A DNA stretch of 64,000 nt from Sanguinoderma infundibulare. Its lineage: Eukaryota; Basidiomycota; Agaricomycetes; Polyporales; Polyporaceae. The notes beneath the pieces were generated by a model that saw nothing but the letters and a program-made list of their open reading frames with translations, was not told the DNA's origin and searched no databases. This document shows, piece after piece, positions 1 to 12,688 of the stretch (positions are counted from its first letter, which is position 1; every line of letters starts with the position of its first letter). The translations under genes were made by a program, and so were the position numbers. The stretch covers positions 1,612,001-1,676,000 of the forward strand of contig JAVLRN010000008.1 in NCBI GenBank assembly GCA_032821775.1, given 5' to 3'.

Positions 1-1006
1 TGCTGCTGGCGTGCGACGGCTTCAAGATTAAGTACCACACGTGGCGAGCCTGTTTGCTTAAGGTACGCTCATGTCAAAAAGTGTCCAAGTCGCGTCTGTC
101 AACTTCCTTGTCACTCCGACACCACCTTGATTCTTAGTCGGACCACGGTGCTGTGCCAGTGACTCCATATGACGTGCGCTGCTCGACAAGTATTCATTGC
201 CACCGTTTCTCAGCTTCTACCCCCATTCTGTCCTCCAAGCCGCAGAACTAGCCTCTTATCACACAAGCAAGGACATTGCTCACGTCCCACAGCTGGTCGC
301 ATGCAATGAGAAATGATGCACGACCGCACCATATCCCCGTCTGACCTCTCCGCGCCCGGTCGACCTTTATCCTGGATCGATCATGATCATTCTCCCTCGG
401 CTCGCCCATATGATGGAACGATAGGCCTGTTCTTCGGACTGAGAGGCACCTACCGCACGATCGACTTACGAAATGGCCCTCGTATCCCCGCACGGCCACA
501 CCGTGCGACCCCCTATGAAATGGTCCTGGATGCCACAAGAAGACGATATGCTACATACTTTACAGAACAGATAACGGTCAACATCGCCCACAGCCCTGAG
601 AATAGATCCGGAAAATCTGATGCCCTGTAAATAGAGAGGTAATGCGGTTTTGCTGCGACGGGAGCGACGGAGTGGGGAGGGGATGCAAGTACATGGGGGA
701 CAACTCGGAGATGCGTAGCGTAAGGAGGTATATGTCGTGGGTATAATTGTCAGATGATGCCGGGCGTCGTGTGAGAGCGAGCGTGCGGAATGCGTCGTGC
801 CATGTGCGATGAGAGCAATGGGTAATACTGTCACCCGCAATCGAATGGTACAAGATAAGGGAAGAAAAGAAGAGGGAAGCGTGCACACAGCGAGCGCGAA
901 GGCGACGACGAAGATGATGCGAGAGATAGCAACGACGATCGAACAAGGATTGCGGGGGAGAATCTAGAAGCCCGAAGCGAGCCGCGACGGTGCATTGAGT
1001 ATTCAG
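1..1006. other. intergenic / 3' flank, no gene recognised
   Basis: Only short overlapping open frames on both strands are present. None resembles a family I know and none carries consistent splice sites. The right part is the 3' flank of the Mediator-like gene that ends at 1007. The left edge may hold the end of a neighbour outside the window, but I cannot support one. Confidence 0.5.
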
Positions 1007-3401
1007 TCAAGCAGGATACCACTGCCCCTGCGGTGGGGCGTACCCCGATACAGGCGCCATGTACCCGTTCCCGGCGTGGTTGTACTGCGCCCAAGCACCA
1101 CCGTTCGTCTGCATCCCATGCGGACCAGACAGATCGCCGCTCGGATGCCCCACCACATGATACACCGGATACCCCATTTCCTGCGCGTGCTGGGGGTGCG
1201 CCGGGGCCAGAGCGGGGTAGAACTGCTCCTGGGGTGCGGGTGCGGGTGCGGGTACGGCTGCAGGGATGCTCGGTACGTATGACGGGCTGGACAGCGCCGG
1301 GACGGCCGAGTGGATGGCCGGCGTCATGCTCGCTTGCATGGCCCCGGAGCGGATCGCCTCCTCGAAGTGCGCGTTGACGATCGCCTCGTACTCGGGCGTG
1401 ACGACGAACGGCTGGTCATCGCCGCTGTCGTTCATCGGCGCGGAGAGCGAGCCAGGAGGCGACGTTGAGGAGCTGCTCGCTGGGGAGCTGCCGTAGGCGT
1501 AATCGCTGCCGACGAGCGAGGGCGTCGGGGGCGACGTCTGGTATGAGCGCGATGCATCGCTATAGGAGGACGAGGCGGTGTGTGTTGGGCTTGGATCGGA
1601 GGAAGCGGGAGACATCGCGACGGAGCCGTGTTGGTACCACGCTGTGGCATTATTGGCATAGTACGCAGCATTGAGACTGGTGTCGGACATCATGGCTGAT
1701 TGGGCTACCACCATGTAGGCAGCGCGAGGATCGGTCGCGAATTGGCCACCGGCGGATGCCAGACGCTCTTTCATCACGAAGTCGGGTAAACGGGGAGTCA
1801 TGGACGCTAGGCTCTGAAGCGCAGCGGCTGTACCGGGGGATGTGGCGGTGGTAGGCGAAGAAGGAGTAGACGAGACAAGGGGAGCTATAGGTAGCCAAGG
1901 CCCTCGTCTGCGCGCACGACGATCCTCGTTGCTCGTCCTTGCCACGAGGGGGTTCGACGGAAGTTGATCAACCGAATGACGTCTGGGGGGAGGTATCTGT
2001 GGGTCAGGAGCAGGGGGTTGTCCTTCAGTACCATGGCTGTTGTCGAAGGATGGGTAGGTATATATATCGGACTGGGATTGGGGTACTTCCAGACGTGGCA
2101 GTATGGGCCTTCCAGTCCCAGGCAAGCGGACATCGGCGTAGGTCTTCTTTGGAGCCTTTATACCATAGCTCTTCTTTTTTGTCAGCCCGTGCATCTGCTG
2201 AAGGTAGGAAACCAGCCCGCCGCCTTCTGGGGTTGGCGGCGATTGCGGAGAATCAGAGGCACGAGGGCGGGTGCGGGGCGTTGTCGGGGCATGAGGCGAT
2301 TTCCGATTGCCTGGAGAGATCGTTTGCGTGGGCGAACTAGGCGAGGGTGTAGTAGCTGGAGGAGAGGCAGGTGCAGGAGACGACCGCGGTGGGCTGGGAT
2401 TGCTGTATGGATCCTCAGCGATGGGCGTCGAAACCAGCGCGATTGGCACGGCTGCTGTTAGTTATAAGTAGGCGTGAGCGTGCGTCATGGGAAGGAAGGG
2501 AGCGGTCGAGCTTCAGGCACACTTACCGGAACCACGCACGTACTGTGGCCTACCAGATAGACGGATTGAGTATCGCCGGGAGTCGACTGGGAACCATGCT
2601 GGGACTTCTGAGTTGTTTTGGAGTTGTAACTGGCTCGGCTATATTCAGAACGTTGCGTCATGGGTGCTTCGGGCACAATGCGCACCGATCGCTTGAACAG
2701 CTCATGGTAAGTCCTCATTTCCGCACCGATGTTGAGTATGACGTGCAAGCGTATGTATTGCTGAAGTGGCCATGATTAGTAGCGGCGACATCGGAGTATA
2801 TACCAGCTTGTAATCACCTGCTTGAGCGCAATAGCTATGTCATCCCATGGGTCGAAGCCCGAGGGCGTGGTGTCGTTGAGGCCATGCGTCTGTGGCCCGG
2901 TAGCTGCTATGAGGATGAGATGCCTCGTGGTGCTTTGCCGCCCGGTGGTCGAGGAGAGAGCCTGTAGAACACATAGTGAGCACGACAGCCAACGAGACGA
3001 GTAAAAGCGAGAATCGTACGGTAATTACATTCGTGATGGCGGCCGGCGAGAACTTTACAGTGCCACTTATGGCGAACGGGAGGTCGGGTACGGACCTGGC
3101 TTGCATGGAGTCTACGATGGCAAAGGCGGCTGCTGGAGAGGCGGGGGACGTCGTAAGCCAGAGAGCTTCCATCTGAATCGGCGGAAGGACAATGAGAAGT
3201 CTGAAGCATAGCGAGGTGGAGACGAACCTGTACTGATGGGTCTTCGGTACGAAGGTTCTCGAGTAAATTAGGTAAGTACGTATCCCGAACGTCGGCCCAC
3301 TTGGCGGCCATGGCGGCAGAGTGCTCTACAAGCACTGCGACGGCGACGGCATCGCCTGGCATTGCCGGCTTGGAGAACGAGAAGGACGGTGGAGAGGTCA
3401 T
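1007..3401 (-). CDS. med25: Mediator complex subunit 25-like protein (VWA domain)
   Basis: Spliced model, minus strand: exons 3401-3228, 3172-3029, 2961-2818, 2760-2544 and 2454-1007, giving 708 aa. Exons 1-4 (residues 1-226) encode a von Willebrand factor A-like fold. It opens with VAVLVEHSAAMA, then RDTYLPNLLENL, and later RHLILIAATGP and the strand LHVILNIGAEM. This pattern is typical of the Med25 VWA module, which anchors the subunit in Mediator and helps activators contact RNA polymerase II. The remaining 480 residues are one Pro/Ser/Thr-rich exon predicted to be disordered, with a short PAPAPAP run near the C-terminus. The ATG at 3401 is the first in the exon-1 frame. Exon 4 is given the GTACGT donor at 2543 because it alone keeps the long last exon in frame. 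The family assignment rests on the VWA part only; another VWA protein is possible. Confidence 0.68.
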
Positions 3402-4520
3402 GCTGGGGCGACTACTCGAAGAATCCCGGACGGGACCTGGAGAAAAGAGAGGCGCTCGAATCAGGATGGAACGGTCCAGAGGGGCAACATCAAGGCGCGG
3501 TGGTGAGAACAGATGATAAGGCAAAGTGTATACCGTTATAGGTCCCAACCACGTCGGACTTTCGAATATTTATTACTCAATGCGATCCCCACCAATTGCC
3601 CTCCCTCCTTCCGCATCCCTCATGAGCAGCCGCCGGATGCCCAACCTTGCTTCCCCGCCGGCCGAACGCCGCGCACACCAGATCCTGCCAGGCGATGTTC
3701 CAACAGAACGTTTAAACCTTATAGACATCCTGTGCAGCGGGGCTACCTTGCCAGAGAACCGATCGGTTATTTACCAGCACAAGGGTCGATGCTGGGGAGA
3801 GGGCTTCCTTGCGATCCCTCGTCGCAGTCAGTGGCGCCAGCATCGTCTTGATATTTTGTTTATCCCGTCAATCTGGGCCGTCCACAAAGAGCTTCGGGCC
3901 TCAGGGCTGGCCGCGTGGTGGGTTCTCGTTCAACACGAGTCGACATTGTGGTCAGGCGGACCGGAAGCATGGTAGCTCTGATTGCACGGAGACTGGCCAC
4001 ACATCGCCACTTCCCCTCAACACGCTCGACGGTCGGCGTCCGCGCAGCATCTGTCAGCCCTCGCCGTGGCCCGGCGAGGTTTTCACCGAGAAAACGGCTG
4101 CAGGGGGCTTCTTAAGGTGGCAGACGAATGGGCATTGGGCCTCCGGGTTCGAAGCCCAGAGAATCGGTCATGGGTGTACCCTGCGCAGTGGTCCAGACCA
4201 GGCCGCAAAGTCTGTCCAAAGTTTATCTGGGTTCTTGCTCCGCGTGCACTTAACTTAATTACTGTAAGCCGGAATTTTGGAGAATTCCGTGGGAATAGTG
4301 GCGTCCCTCGGGTCGAATATTCATAATTAAATAAGTAGCGAACCTCTGACGACTGCGAAGGACGGGACAGCACAGCTAATATTGCCCAGGCAAACGAGAA
4401 ACACGCAAAAGCAGATTCGAAGGACGGAATCAGCATCGACGTGGAGGCAGGTGCTGCGGTAGCGAACATCCAGACTAATGAGGGTATCCAAAACGTACGT
4501 GAAACAGAAACATGTCCGTG
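3402..4520. other. intergenic, no gene recognised
   Basis: This 1.1-kb spacer lies between the start of the Mediator-like gene and the end of the BTB gene, so it holds the promoter of the former and the terminator region of the latter. An open frame of about 150 codons (3526-3975, +) has no recognisable domain and no splice support. I treat it as chance. Confidence 0.5.
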
Positions 4521-5745
4521 TCATACCTGTGAAGAAGACACGCGGTAAGACAAAACGCATGAACCAACCGGGAAGCACGCCACGCACCAAACTGAGTTCC
4601 AGTGTCCAGACTCGTCGTGCCCAGAGCTTGACGACCTTTGAAGGCTCGCCCGGCTCAGCGACGTCCACTTCGATACCATCCCACCAGCACTTGCGCTGTC
4701 ACGAGGATGAGAGACCAGCGAATGTGATGAGAACAGGGAGCATACCGCTGGTTTCCTCCAGAAGAGCAGAAGCTTCTGCGCAGTAGCCATCTGGTTGTAG
4801 TCCACCGTGACTTGGCGCTCGCCCGCGGGGTTGGTCGAGTGCACGATTCCGGTCTTGAGAAGGACAAGCGCGATCGAGGAGATGCAACACCTCGAGGGCT
4901 CCATGGCCCGATAACCCCATTCGTCCTCGCGGTCGAAGCCACTAGAAGGTGGACATTCGTGGCCACAGACGATCAGTCAGATGTGTGCGCACGGCGATGG
5001 ACCGTTGACGCACCTCATGCAAAGCATGTCGATCAGGTGCTGCTCCGCCAAATTGTTCTCCTTGTTGACATTACGCTGGAGCGCGGTGAAGATGTTGCGT
5101 TTGTGGAGCAGATACTTGCCGCAGTTCCTCTTGAGATCGAGCAGCGCGTCGTTGGCAATTCCTCGCGAATCCGTGGCCTCGTTTCCGCCCTTCGGAGGAA
5201 TGGAGAAATATTCGAGTTCCTCGCGGAGGACGATGATCGCTTGCTTGGTCAGGAGGGGGTTTTGGGATGGGGACGGACCAAAGTCGGAGGTCGGCGAGCC
5301 ACCGTCGAGCAGTTGCTGCTGGGCGGCGAGAAGGCCGCCGGGGTTGTTGACCGTGCCGTAGAATTCGTCTCGAGCATGCTGAAAGAAATTGAGAACATAG
5401 TCGAAGCAATCTGGGTCGAACTAGAGGCGACCGGGTTAGAAAAGGCGTGGAGAGGGCGTGGAAAGCGGTTGGGTCACGTACGTCGACACCATAGAGCTCC
5501 TCATAATCATCGTTATCTCCTCCATCTGATAGCGCAGCGCTTTGACGACTTAGGACGAGACCATTCGGAAAGAGACAGAGGAGGACGGATTCGGGGAGGC
5601 TGAGGATGTTCTCGCGTTCGACTGTGAATCTACGCCCGCGCAAATCGAGGAGCAACCTTGTGAGAAGTTGGGGCTGGAGATTCGTCTGTACCGGAGTCTG
5701 AGAGACCTGAGTAATTGGAGAGTTTGCAAGGTTTACAGCAGCCAT
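4521..5745 (-). CDS. Whi2-like BTB/POZ domain protein
   Basis: Minus-strand exons 5745-5482, 5420-5014, 4941-4746, 4695-4588 and 4526-4521 encode 326 aa. Residues about 38-120 form the BTB/T1-like domain, beginning RGRRFTVERENILSLPESV and ending near FDPDCFDYVLNFF. A helical middle contains EELEYFSIP and DLKRNCGKYLLHKR. The C-terminal block contains RCCISSIALVLLKTG, RKCWWDGIEV and RRVWTLELSLV. This is the architecture of fungal Whi2-type proteins, which act with Psr phosphatases in general stress response and nutrient-dependent growth arrest. ATG 5745 opens a divergent 255-bp promoter shared with LTO1. The last exon is only Val plus stop; without that splice the frame runs 61 codons further, to 4327, in sequence that looks non-coding. 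Confidence 0.82.
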
Positions 5746-6000
5746 GGCGAATGCAGGAGGATGATGGTCTCAGGCCAACCCAGGCGGCAACAGTCTCCAC
5801 GTTGTCCACACGGCCCCTAACAGCACATAAAGGATAACCCCATATCCCATGGCTATCTGTTTATGTTAAATTTCAGCTAGGCATACTACAAGGCTCGCTC
5901 AAATCGGTCGTGCTTCCCAAGTCCAGACCATCATCGACATCGGTCGACCACACCTGTAAAGGCATTGCGACGAAACTTGTCTCACATCCCAACCGCAAGC
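5746..6000. promoter_or_regulatory. divergent promoter between the BTB gene and LTO1
   Basis: The two start codons lie head to head at 5745 (-) and 6001 (+), leaving 255 bp for both promoters. I see no clear TATA box. Co-regulation of the two genes is plausible but is inference from spacing alone. Confidence 0.5.
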
Positions 6001-7794
6001 ATGGACTTCGATCTCGAAGAGCTCGTCAACGTGGAGCAAACGTGGGTCCGTTGTGTCGCCCCTTCCCGTGCTAACCGTTAACGAAATGATCTACGTAGGT
6101 TTTACGAACACGGATACAAGGATGGCTTCGAGCATGGGCGTATCCACGGTCTGATCGAGGGCCGCGCGCTCGGACGCGAGAAGGGCTTCGAGATGTGGGA
6201 GGAGCTCGGGTTTTACGAGGGCTTCGCGCACATGTGGAAGGCCATCCTCGAGGCGCAGGGTGCTCAGGACGAGTGAGTGTATTTCTTGTTAGGTTCATTC
6301 GCTTCCCGCGAGGAAAAGAACACTGCCTGTCGGTCTTCATCGTCAAGGGGTCGAGCGCGCTAGCCCCGCGCTGGCGAGCTCGTCCCCTCGACCGCGATCG
6401 AGATCTAGAGCTTTGTTGGTTGTTGGCATGCAGTGGGTTCCTGCTCCTGCGGCCTCTTTCACACTAATACACTGTTGGCGATCTAGCCAGCGGCCTTGAT
6501 GTAGCGGCGAGCGATCAGGACCGCCTTCATATAAGCATCCCGCAGTTCCGTTGAATGTTTGACTAGACTGTTCGACTCGACGGGCAAAGGGCCATACGTA
6601 TCCTATCCAAGAACAGCCTTGGAAGATGACTGTAATCGGTTTCCTGTCCAGGCCATATGCTTGATAGTCAATGTCCGGAAAAGCACCTTCTGGAGGCCCT
6701 TCTATCAGCATTTTCAGGTCCCGCATAGGAGGTCATGTCCGGTCATTTTGGGGCTGTTCTGGGGTAGGACACTGGGCATTGCCTATTGTGTTCTGTATGA
6801 AAGATTGCAGACCTGCGATAAAGACCAGCACTCATTGCGAAGAGACCGCCTTCCGCTCCAAACCAACTCGAAGTCGTTGCGGAGGAGGACGGGGAGTGAT
6901 ATTCGATCTCATTCTATCGGTCTCGACAGCCTTGGCGGAGAAGTACTTTGATCCGGCGAATTGGCGAGTAAACAATTTGGCTCTAGCTATTGTAAATATT
7001 ACGGCAAAATGAACTTCGGTATTCTTACCGTCCTCCGCCGCGATGACGAGTCTCTTTGTGATGAGGGACACATTCAGACACATTCCCATGAGGAGTATTC
7101 TTTACTTGGATGATCGGAGTATAAGGATTGACTCCAATTCTATAGCAATCTTTACCATAACACAGGATTCATCACCTAATTTTCATGCTTTGAAAACCAC
7201 GACGGCGCTTCATTTCTTGATGATATGTCCCAAAAAGATGATGCAGTCGAGGATGCATGGTGCGCGTCGTTCGCAGCGCATGTCATCCAGATGTGGCTTG
7301 TCTCGGTCATCAACGGCCGGCCGGACGGGCTAGCGGCCAGTACAACCCTCTCTCAAATTCGGCGTTTTCAAAATATTCTCCAGTGGGGAGGATGCGCGCT
7401 GACCACACGCCAAAACAGACGCGCTCAGAACCACATCCGACACCTTCTCGAGCTCATCGCTCAGTTTCCGCGCGTCAACCCTTCCGCAGCTGCCGCCGCG
7501 AGCGAAGCCCCAGGTTCAGGCCCTGAGCTCGACATTCCGAGGCTCTTCCGCCAGATCCGGTCGCGCTACAAGGTTCTTTGCGCCACACTCGGCGTCCGAC
7601 CTACCTTGCGGGCGACCGACGATTCGTCGCCTTCCCCTGATCGCCTCCGGGGACACGACGATCTCGGGTCGACGGATATGGAGACGACGCCCTCCGCCAC
7701 GAGTAGGGTGAGAGCGGAACGGAAGAAGGTGTGGGCGGTCCATGATCCGCGCGCGGACACGGCCCCAGGTGGAGGCACGGAGCTGAGTTTCTGA
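6001..7794 (+). CDS. lto1: LTO1-like protein (Yae1/Lto1 Fe-S adaptor family)
   Basis: Exons 6001-6041, 6099-6272 and 7419-7794 encode 196 aa. The N-terminus MDFDLEELVNVEQTFYEHGY resembles yeast Lto1. It is followed by the family signature, glycines every fourth residue (GYKDGFEHGRIHGLIEG and on to FYEGF), known as the deca-GX3 motif. The C-terminal part contains HIRHLLELIAQFPRVNPS and IRSRYKVLCATLGVRP, and ends in GGGTELSF. Lto1 with Yae1 recruits the cytosolic Fe-S targeting machinery to Rli1/ABCE1, linking Fe-S assembly to ribosome biogenesis. Exon 2 ends GAC GA at GTGAGT and exon 3 begins after AAACAG, restoring the frame as DER-AQNHIRHLL. The 1,146-nt intron between them is about 20 times the usual length here. 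If exon 3 were skipped the protein would end after the deca-GX3 block. Confidence 0.86.
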
Positions 7795-10700
7795 CGATCT
7801 GGCGTCGGAGGCGCAGGCGTTCCGTTTGCAACTTCTCGGCTCGGACTGGGCAGCTCCGTTCCGAGCCCACGTCAAGTCCCGGCGCCCCATGCCCTGTGTG
7901 GCGCCCTGGTGGGTGCTGACCTGGCCACAGGACAATGACATGCAAAAGGTGAGCGATGGCATTATCGGCGGCGTACCGCAGGCACGGGTGCTGAAGGGAC
8001 GTCCCCAGCTCGAGGCAGCCGCATGCCCTTCGCTGAGTTCTGCGCTGGCGAAGATTCGTGCTAGCCGCTTCTCGCGGGCACGGAGCAGCTTCACGGATGG
8101 TCGTGTTCCGCTGTTCCGTTCGGAGCGCGCGCACCCCGGATTAATATTCAGAGGCGGAACGGGCTGGGAACGGGACCTAGCATACGCGTCACCTACAACC
8201 GAATAGTGGCTGGCTCTTCATGACTGTACTTATCGGCGGCCATCCGGTAATCGGACGGGCATCCCATGCTGCAGCGTGCATCGCACCGTCTGGGCACCGA
8301 CATGCACTCGTGCATCACTCCGAAGTCTTCTCAATCTGAAATCCTCCTCCCCCGCGACGAAGGCCTTTCGCGTCGAATACCATATTCGCACCGGACGTCA
8401 TCGCACGGTGCATGTCCGTGCGTGCCCGCCATATGCCCGAACTTCGAAGCAATGTTGCGAGGAGCACGCCAGACTAGCTCCGGCCTCGGCGGGTTCGCCG
8501 CGGTTCGAGCGGGGCCGGGATTCGTGGTCACGCGAACACGGTGGCCCACGCTCTCCGAGTCCATGCAGTGCTCGGCCCCTCGCTCGAGTGCACGTACGCG
8601 CCAAGCGTGCTCGTGAAGACTCGCAGGGGCGACGTCGCGAGAGGCAGCGAATTCGAAGCCAGCCCGTCCGGCGACTTTCCTCCTGCTTGTTGACCGGAGC
8701 GCCAGGCCTGGAAGCGCAGTCACCGTCGCAGTCAGCCGCGCAGGCGACGTCAATGACGCCCTTACATAAAACGTCCCTGGCACGGCGGGTATGGCAACGG
8801 GCGGCTGCAGCGTGCCCAGGATGCGGACGCGTCGCGGAAGCAAGTTGGGCCTGGACCCAGGTCTTGGAGCCAGGTTTGCGCCAGGTAGCCAATATGTGTG
8901 CAGTATGGCAAACTTAAGGTTCCAGCGCAGACGGTGATCTCCAATCAGCCCCATCGCGGAAGGCTGAAAGCAGCTGAAAGTCGAGGCTTGAGCGCCCCCC
9001 CCCTTCGTGAGTCCCACCAGTGCGATTCTATCTTATAAGCACGATTCAGGTATCGCTCGGTCACCGTCGCGCGTTTCTCGAAGGGCGAGCACCGGACAGG
9101 CGCGCGACGTTTCATTTAAGTAGGGCGCACGGAGAAGTCCACGCGCCCCCGCGTCCCGCGAAGGGCGGCGTTGGTGTCAAGACGTTGGGGAGATCGATAA
9201 CACTTGAGCGGGATGGACGCGATAGCGCTAACCATTATTGAAAATGTGTTTGCTCTCGGCGACAGCGTTCGGGATGGACAACCCCGGACGTCGAGCTCGG
9301 AGGCAATAGACGGCCTCGGGGACATTCCCATGCCACTCGTCGTCCATCTGATCTTCGATACTGGACGCAATGAACGTTCTGACGTCATGTAGGGAGTCTT
9401 GGTAATGCGAAAACACGAGGACTTGCGAGCTCTTTATGCTAGGGGGAGTGGAAGGCGCGGCGATACGCAGGATTCGAACCAAATTCGAACGGGAAGAGGA
9501 CAGTGCTTATGTGGTCAAACAAGGACTCCGAGGCATCTCGTGCTTTGCGGCTATGCTGCAGCGTGGTTGTCCCCCACTACTGATTTACTCTGCTTGGGAA
9601 AGGGGAAGTTGTTAATTGGATGTACTTGTGACGGGTTAGAGAACTGAGACTCACTAGCAGCAAACTTATCGCAGTTCGCTATCATCGCTGATACCCGAGT
9701 GCTGCCGCTAAATCTTGTTTGAATCCCAGGTAATGAAAAGAGGGCATTACGACAACATGACGTTGCCACACACGAAGCAATCACGTACGATCTGCGAAGC
9801 ACAATGGCGTATTCGGAGGCGTGAGAGATAGCCAAGGCCGTCGGTGGAAAAACGCATGGTTGTTGTTGCACCGCGAGCATTCAGGATAACATGGTACTTA
9901 TCTCGGAATGCATCTCCTCGAGCATTCATTGGTGGGGATTCAAAATGTGAGCTACGTGTGGCTTCCAAATCCCTATTAGTCTAGGACGTGCGATCAGAGG
10001 TCGAAAAGGAAGTACTAGTCGGTGACGATACGGCCCGCGATCAATTTGGAATCTTAGTTGAGAATGACTGAGGAGACCACATTCTATATATTGGTCCAGA
10101 TTCCTCGGAGCTAGCGTTGTGCTTTTCTTCGCGATGATGATTCCTAAACATGTTGCAGTGATCAGAGCGGTCACTGATAGTGAAACCAGCAGTAGACGAA
10201 AACTTATCTTCGCCCTGGACTTACGGGAAATGGACATATTAGCGTCCTCCTCTACTGGACCGCTCTTCAGAACCTCTCGGACATAGGATCAAGAGGCCAG
10301 TCATGATCCTAGTCGTAGGTAAAGCGTAAGGAGCTATATAACTCAGAACCATTAAGCTCGAGCCAATGGCGACACCACTTCACGGTACCGTTAGATGCTT
10401 CACATGGGTAGGAACGGCCAACTGCATACCGATGAGCGCGGTATCACGGGATTTGCCACCTGGTAGCATCGTACGTTTGAAGAAGCTAGATCTTGAGCTA
10501 GACGAACATATCGATGGTCCATAGGCAACGGAGGCGTGTGAAGGAGCTGACGACACCGAGCTACACCGAGTCGTCCGGCGCAGCCTCCAACTCTTCGCAT
10601 GTGATACGTCTATCTCGAATGGAAAGAGCCCTTCCACTGGATATACCCCCGCAACGAGTTCCGCTCTGAAGTGAGGTAAGTGACGTTTTCGACATACTTA

Positions 10701-12688
10701 CAAGCACCACCCACCGATTTGAACACGGCCCTTCGTTGCCAGGCGACGAGCTGGTGACAAGAACACGTTGAGATGTCTTCATTCTGTGTGTCAGCGTGCG
10801 ACACAATGCGTACGTATGCACCTCCTTTGCAAGCCTTTGTGTTTGTGTCGGGGCCACTGATGCTGTGGGGTTATAGTTGGTGATTGTAGGCTCCGTCAGA
10901 GTGCAAAGCGGACAATGGCAAGTAGTCGTTAAGCGATGTGCCTAGGACTCGGCTGCGATCTGTTTAGATCCTTCCAACAAAGCGAAATCTGGAATATGAT
11001 CTGCAGTTCAGAACGTGGTCAAGGGTTGACTAAATCGTTGTCGCCTCTACCACGGGGGATTTGATTGGCTGAAAATGTCAACGACGAGTTTCACCTTCAC
11101 GTAGAGATTTGAGAAACTTACTACTTAGGTGGAGGACGGCCGCGACCGCTCTCTCTACAACGGTCGCTCAGTGATGGAAGACAGCAACCATATTAGGCGA
11201 GACGTGTTTGACCAATGGAGAAATCCCGGCTTGAATAGGCAAACCGTTGAACTAAATCAACAGTTGAACGTTGATCGACGTACGGAGAGCGCTGTCATTC
11301 AAGCAACGCGAAGGACGACCTTGAGAATGGAGGCTATCTGTTGAAGGCGGCTCGAGTCGCGTGCCAGCTGCGCGTGTTGACGTTGAAAGCCAAGTGAGTG
11401 ATGATAACGTTACTGACTATTTACCTAGCTCAGGTCCGCATTGCCGCAACGACGTCGCGAGAAGACGACCCGTTTGGGCCGCCGCCGAGAGATGTGGTCC
11501 TTCACGGGAACTTTAACAACGTTCGACCTGTCGGCCCTCCACATTGCACGCTGCCGGCCCTCCAGTCACCGTGTCCAGTGGCACCGGAACTTTGATTCTT
11601 GCCACGGCGTGGTACGGCAAGGCTGAGCGAGAGCACGGGCAGAAATTGGTGGCTCCTGATGTGGAAGAAGTGCTCCCAAAAAGGACTTTTACACTGTCAA
11701 AATCGTGATGGCGCGTCACGATCGAGCGATGGACGGCGGCAGAGGCATGGTGGGACTCTGATTGTCCGCGTCTTTCTTCTCATGTGGCCGACAGGTCGGC
11801 TGTGGCAGAAGCCAGCGAGTTGAAGGAGCCCGTGCGCAGGACTTTAGTCTCGCCGGGTGCCGTCGAAAGAAATGAATGGATGGGAGTAGCCTAGGTGATA
11901 TGGATCTGAGAAGTGATGAAAGAGGGCCCGATGGGCAGGCTAGCGAACGCCGAGGCGCTGGCTGGGAACATGGCTCGCTTTTCTCCTCGCTAGCCGACTT
12001 GTGCCTACCACCACCGATGCGGCGCTGACTCCCTGGCTCGCTTTCCTCCGCCCCCCCATCTCCTCCTGCTTCCCGTCCGGCCACGACGTTGCTTACGCGG
12101 AGTCTTGCCCCCTCCAAGTCGTCCCTCTCGACTCCTCGAGCGCGCGCATGCCGTACGGGCGGCTTACGACAACCGGATACCCTCTTCTGGCAAGGCTCGC
12201 TTCTCCCAAATTTACGACGATACCCCCCCGCTACGTTGCCGCTGTCTAGTGCGTACTCCTTGGCCCGTCTCGCAGTCCCAGAGTTTCACCACGCCCCACT
12301 AACACCTAGGACTCTGATCGGACCCTACGCGGCGCAGTCCACGCCGTTCGTCCTACTTTGGCGAAAGCCGCTCTTGCTTGAAGACGAGTTGCCAGAGAGG
12401 GTTGTACACTGAGGTGCAAGGTGAGTCTCGCAGCTTTCTGTGACAGTTGCCCTTGGTTCGTGTCGTGTGGTTCGACGAGTTTGTGGTTTTCCATAAAGTA
12501 CTGCACTTCATAACTTTGACACGCTCGCTTGCGGCGGAATTGCGGCGTTGTTTGAGTGCGGTCTACTTTGACAACAGAGATTAGCTTCATCATTCAAATC
12601 GTGTTGATTCGCATTAATATTGCCCCCCTAATGCCCTCGTTCGCCAATAATCTCGCTGACGACTCGACTTACCGTCAGGTAGCTCACC
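7795..12688. other. 4.9-kb gene-poor block
   Basis: I recognise no intact gene. From 7.8 to 9.2 kb the DNA is GC-rich with overlapping open frames on both strands, none family-like. At 9926-10237 (-) a short frame has one hydrophobic segment (RLLLVSLSVTALITATCLG), perhaps the start of a membrane protein, but no continuing exons are convincing. At 10380-10860 (-), joining across a GTAAGT...CTTCAG intron gives a peptide with VYPVEGLFPFEIDVSHAK, which weakly recalls the LRR part of basidiomycete F-box proteins; if real it is a remnant. The right end is the promoter of the gene starting at 12689. Confidence 0.4.

Noticed and set aside
4812..5603. 263-codon plus-strand frame
   Set aside because: It is the antisense shadow of the BTB gene, whose minus-strand exons show clear conserved motifs and splice sites.
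9465..9500. T-arm-like GGTTCGAATCC on the minus strand, possible tRNA
   Set aside because: The flanking bases do not form a 5-bp T stem, and no acceptor, D or anticodon arms can be drawn upstream.
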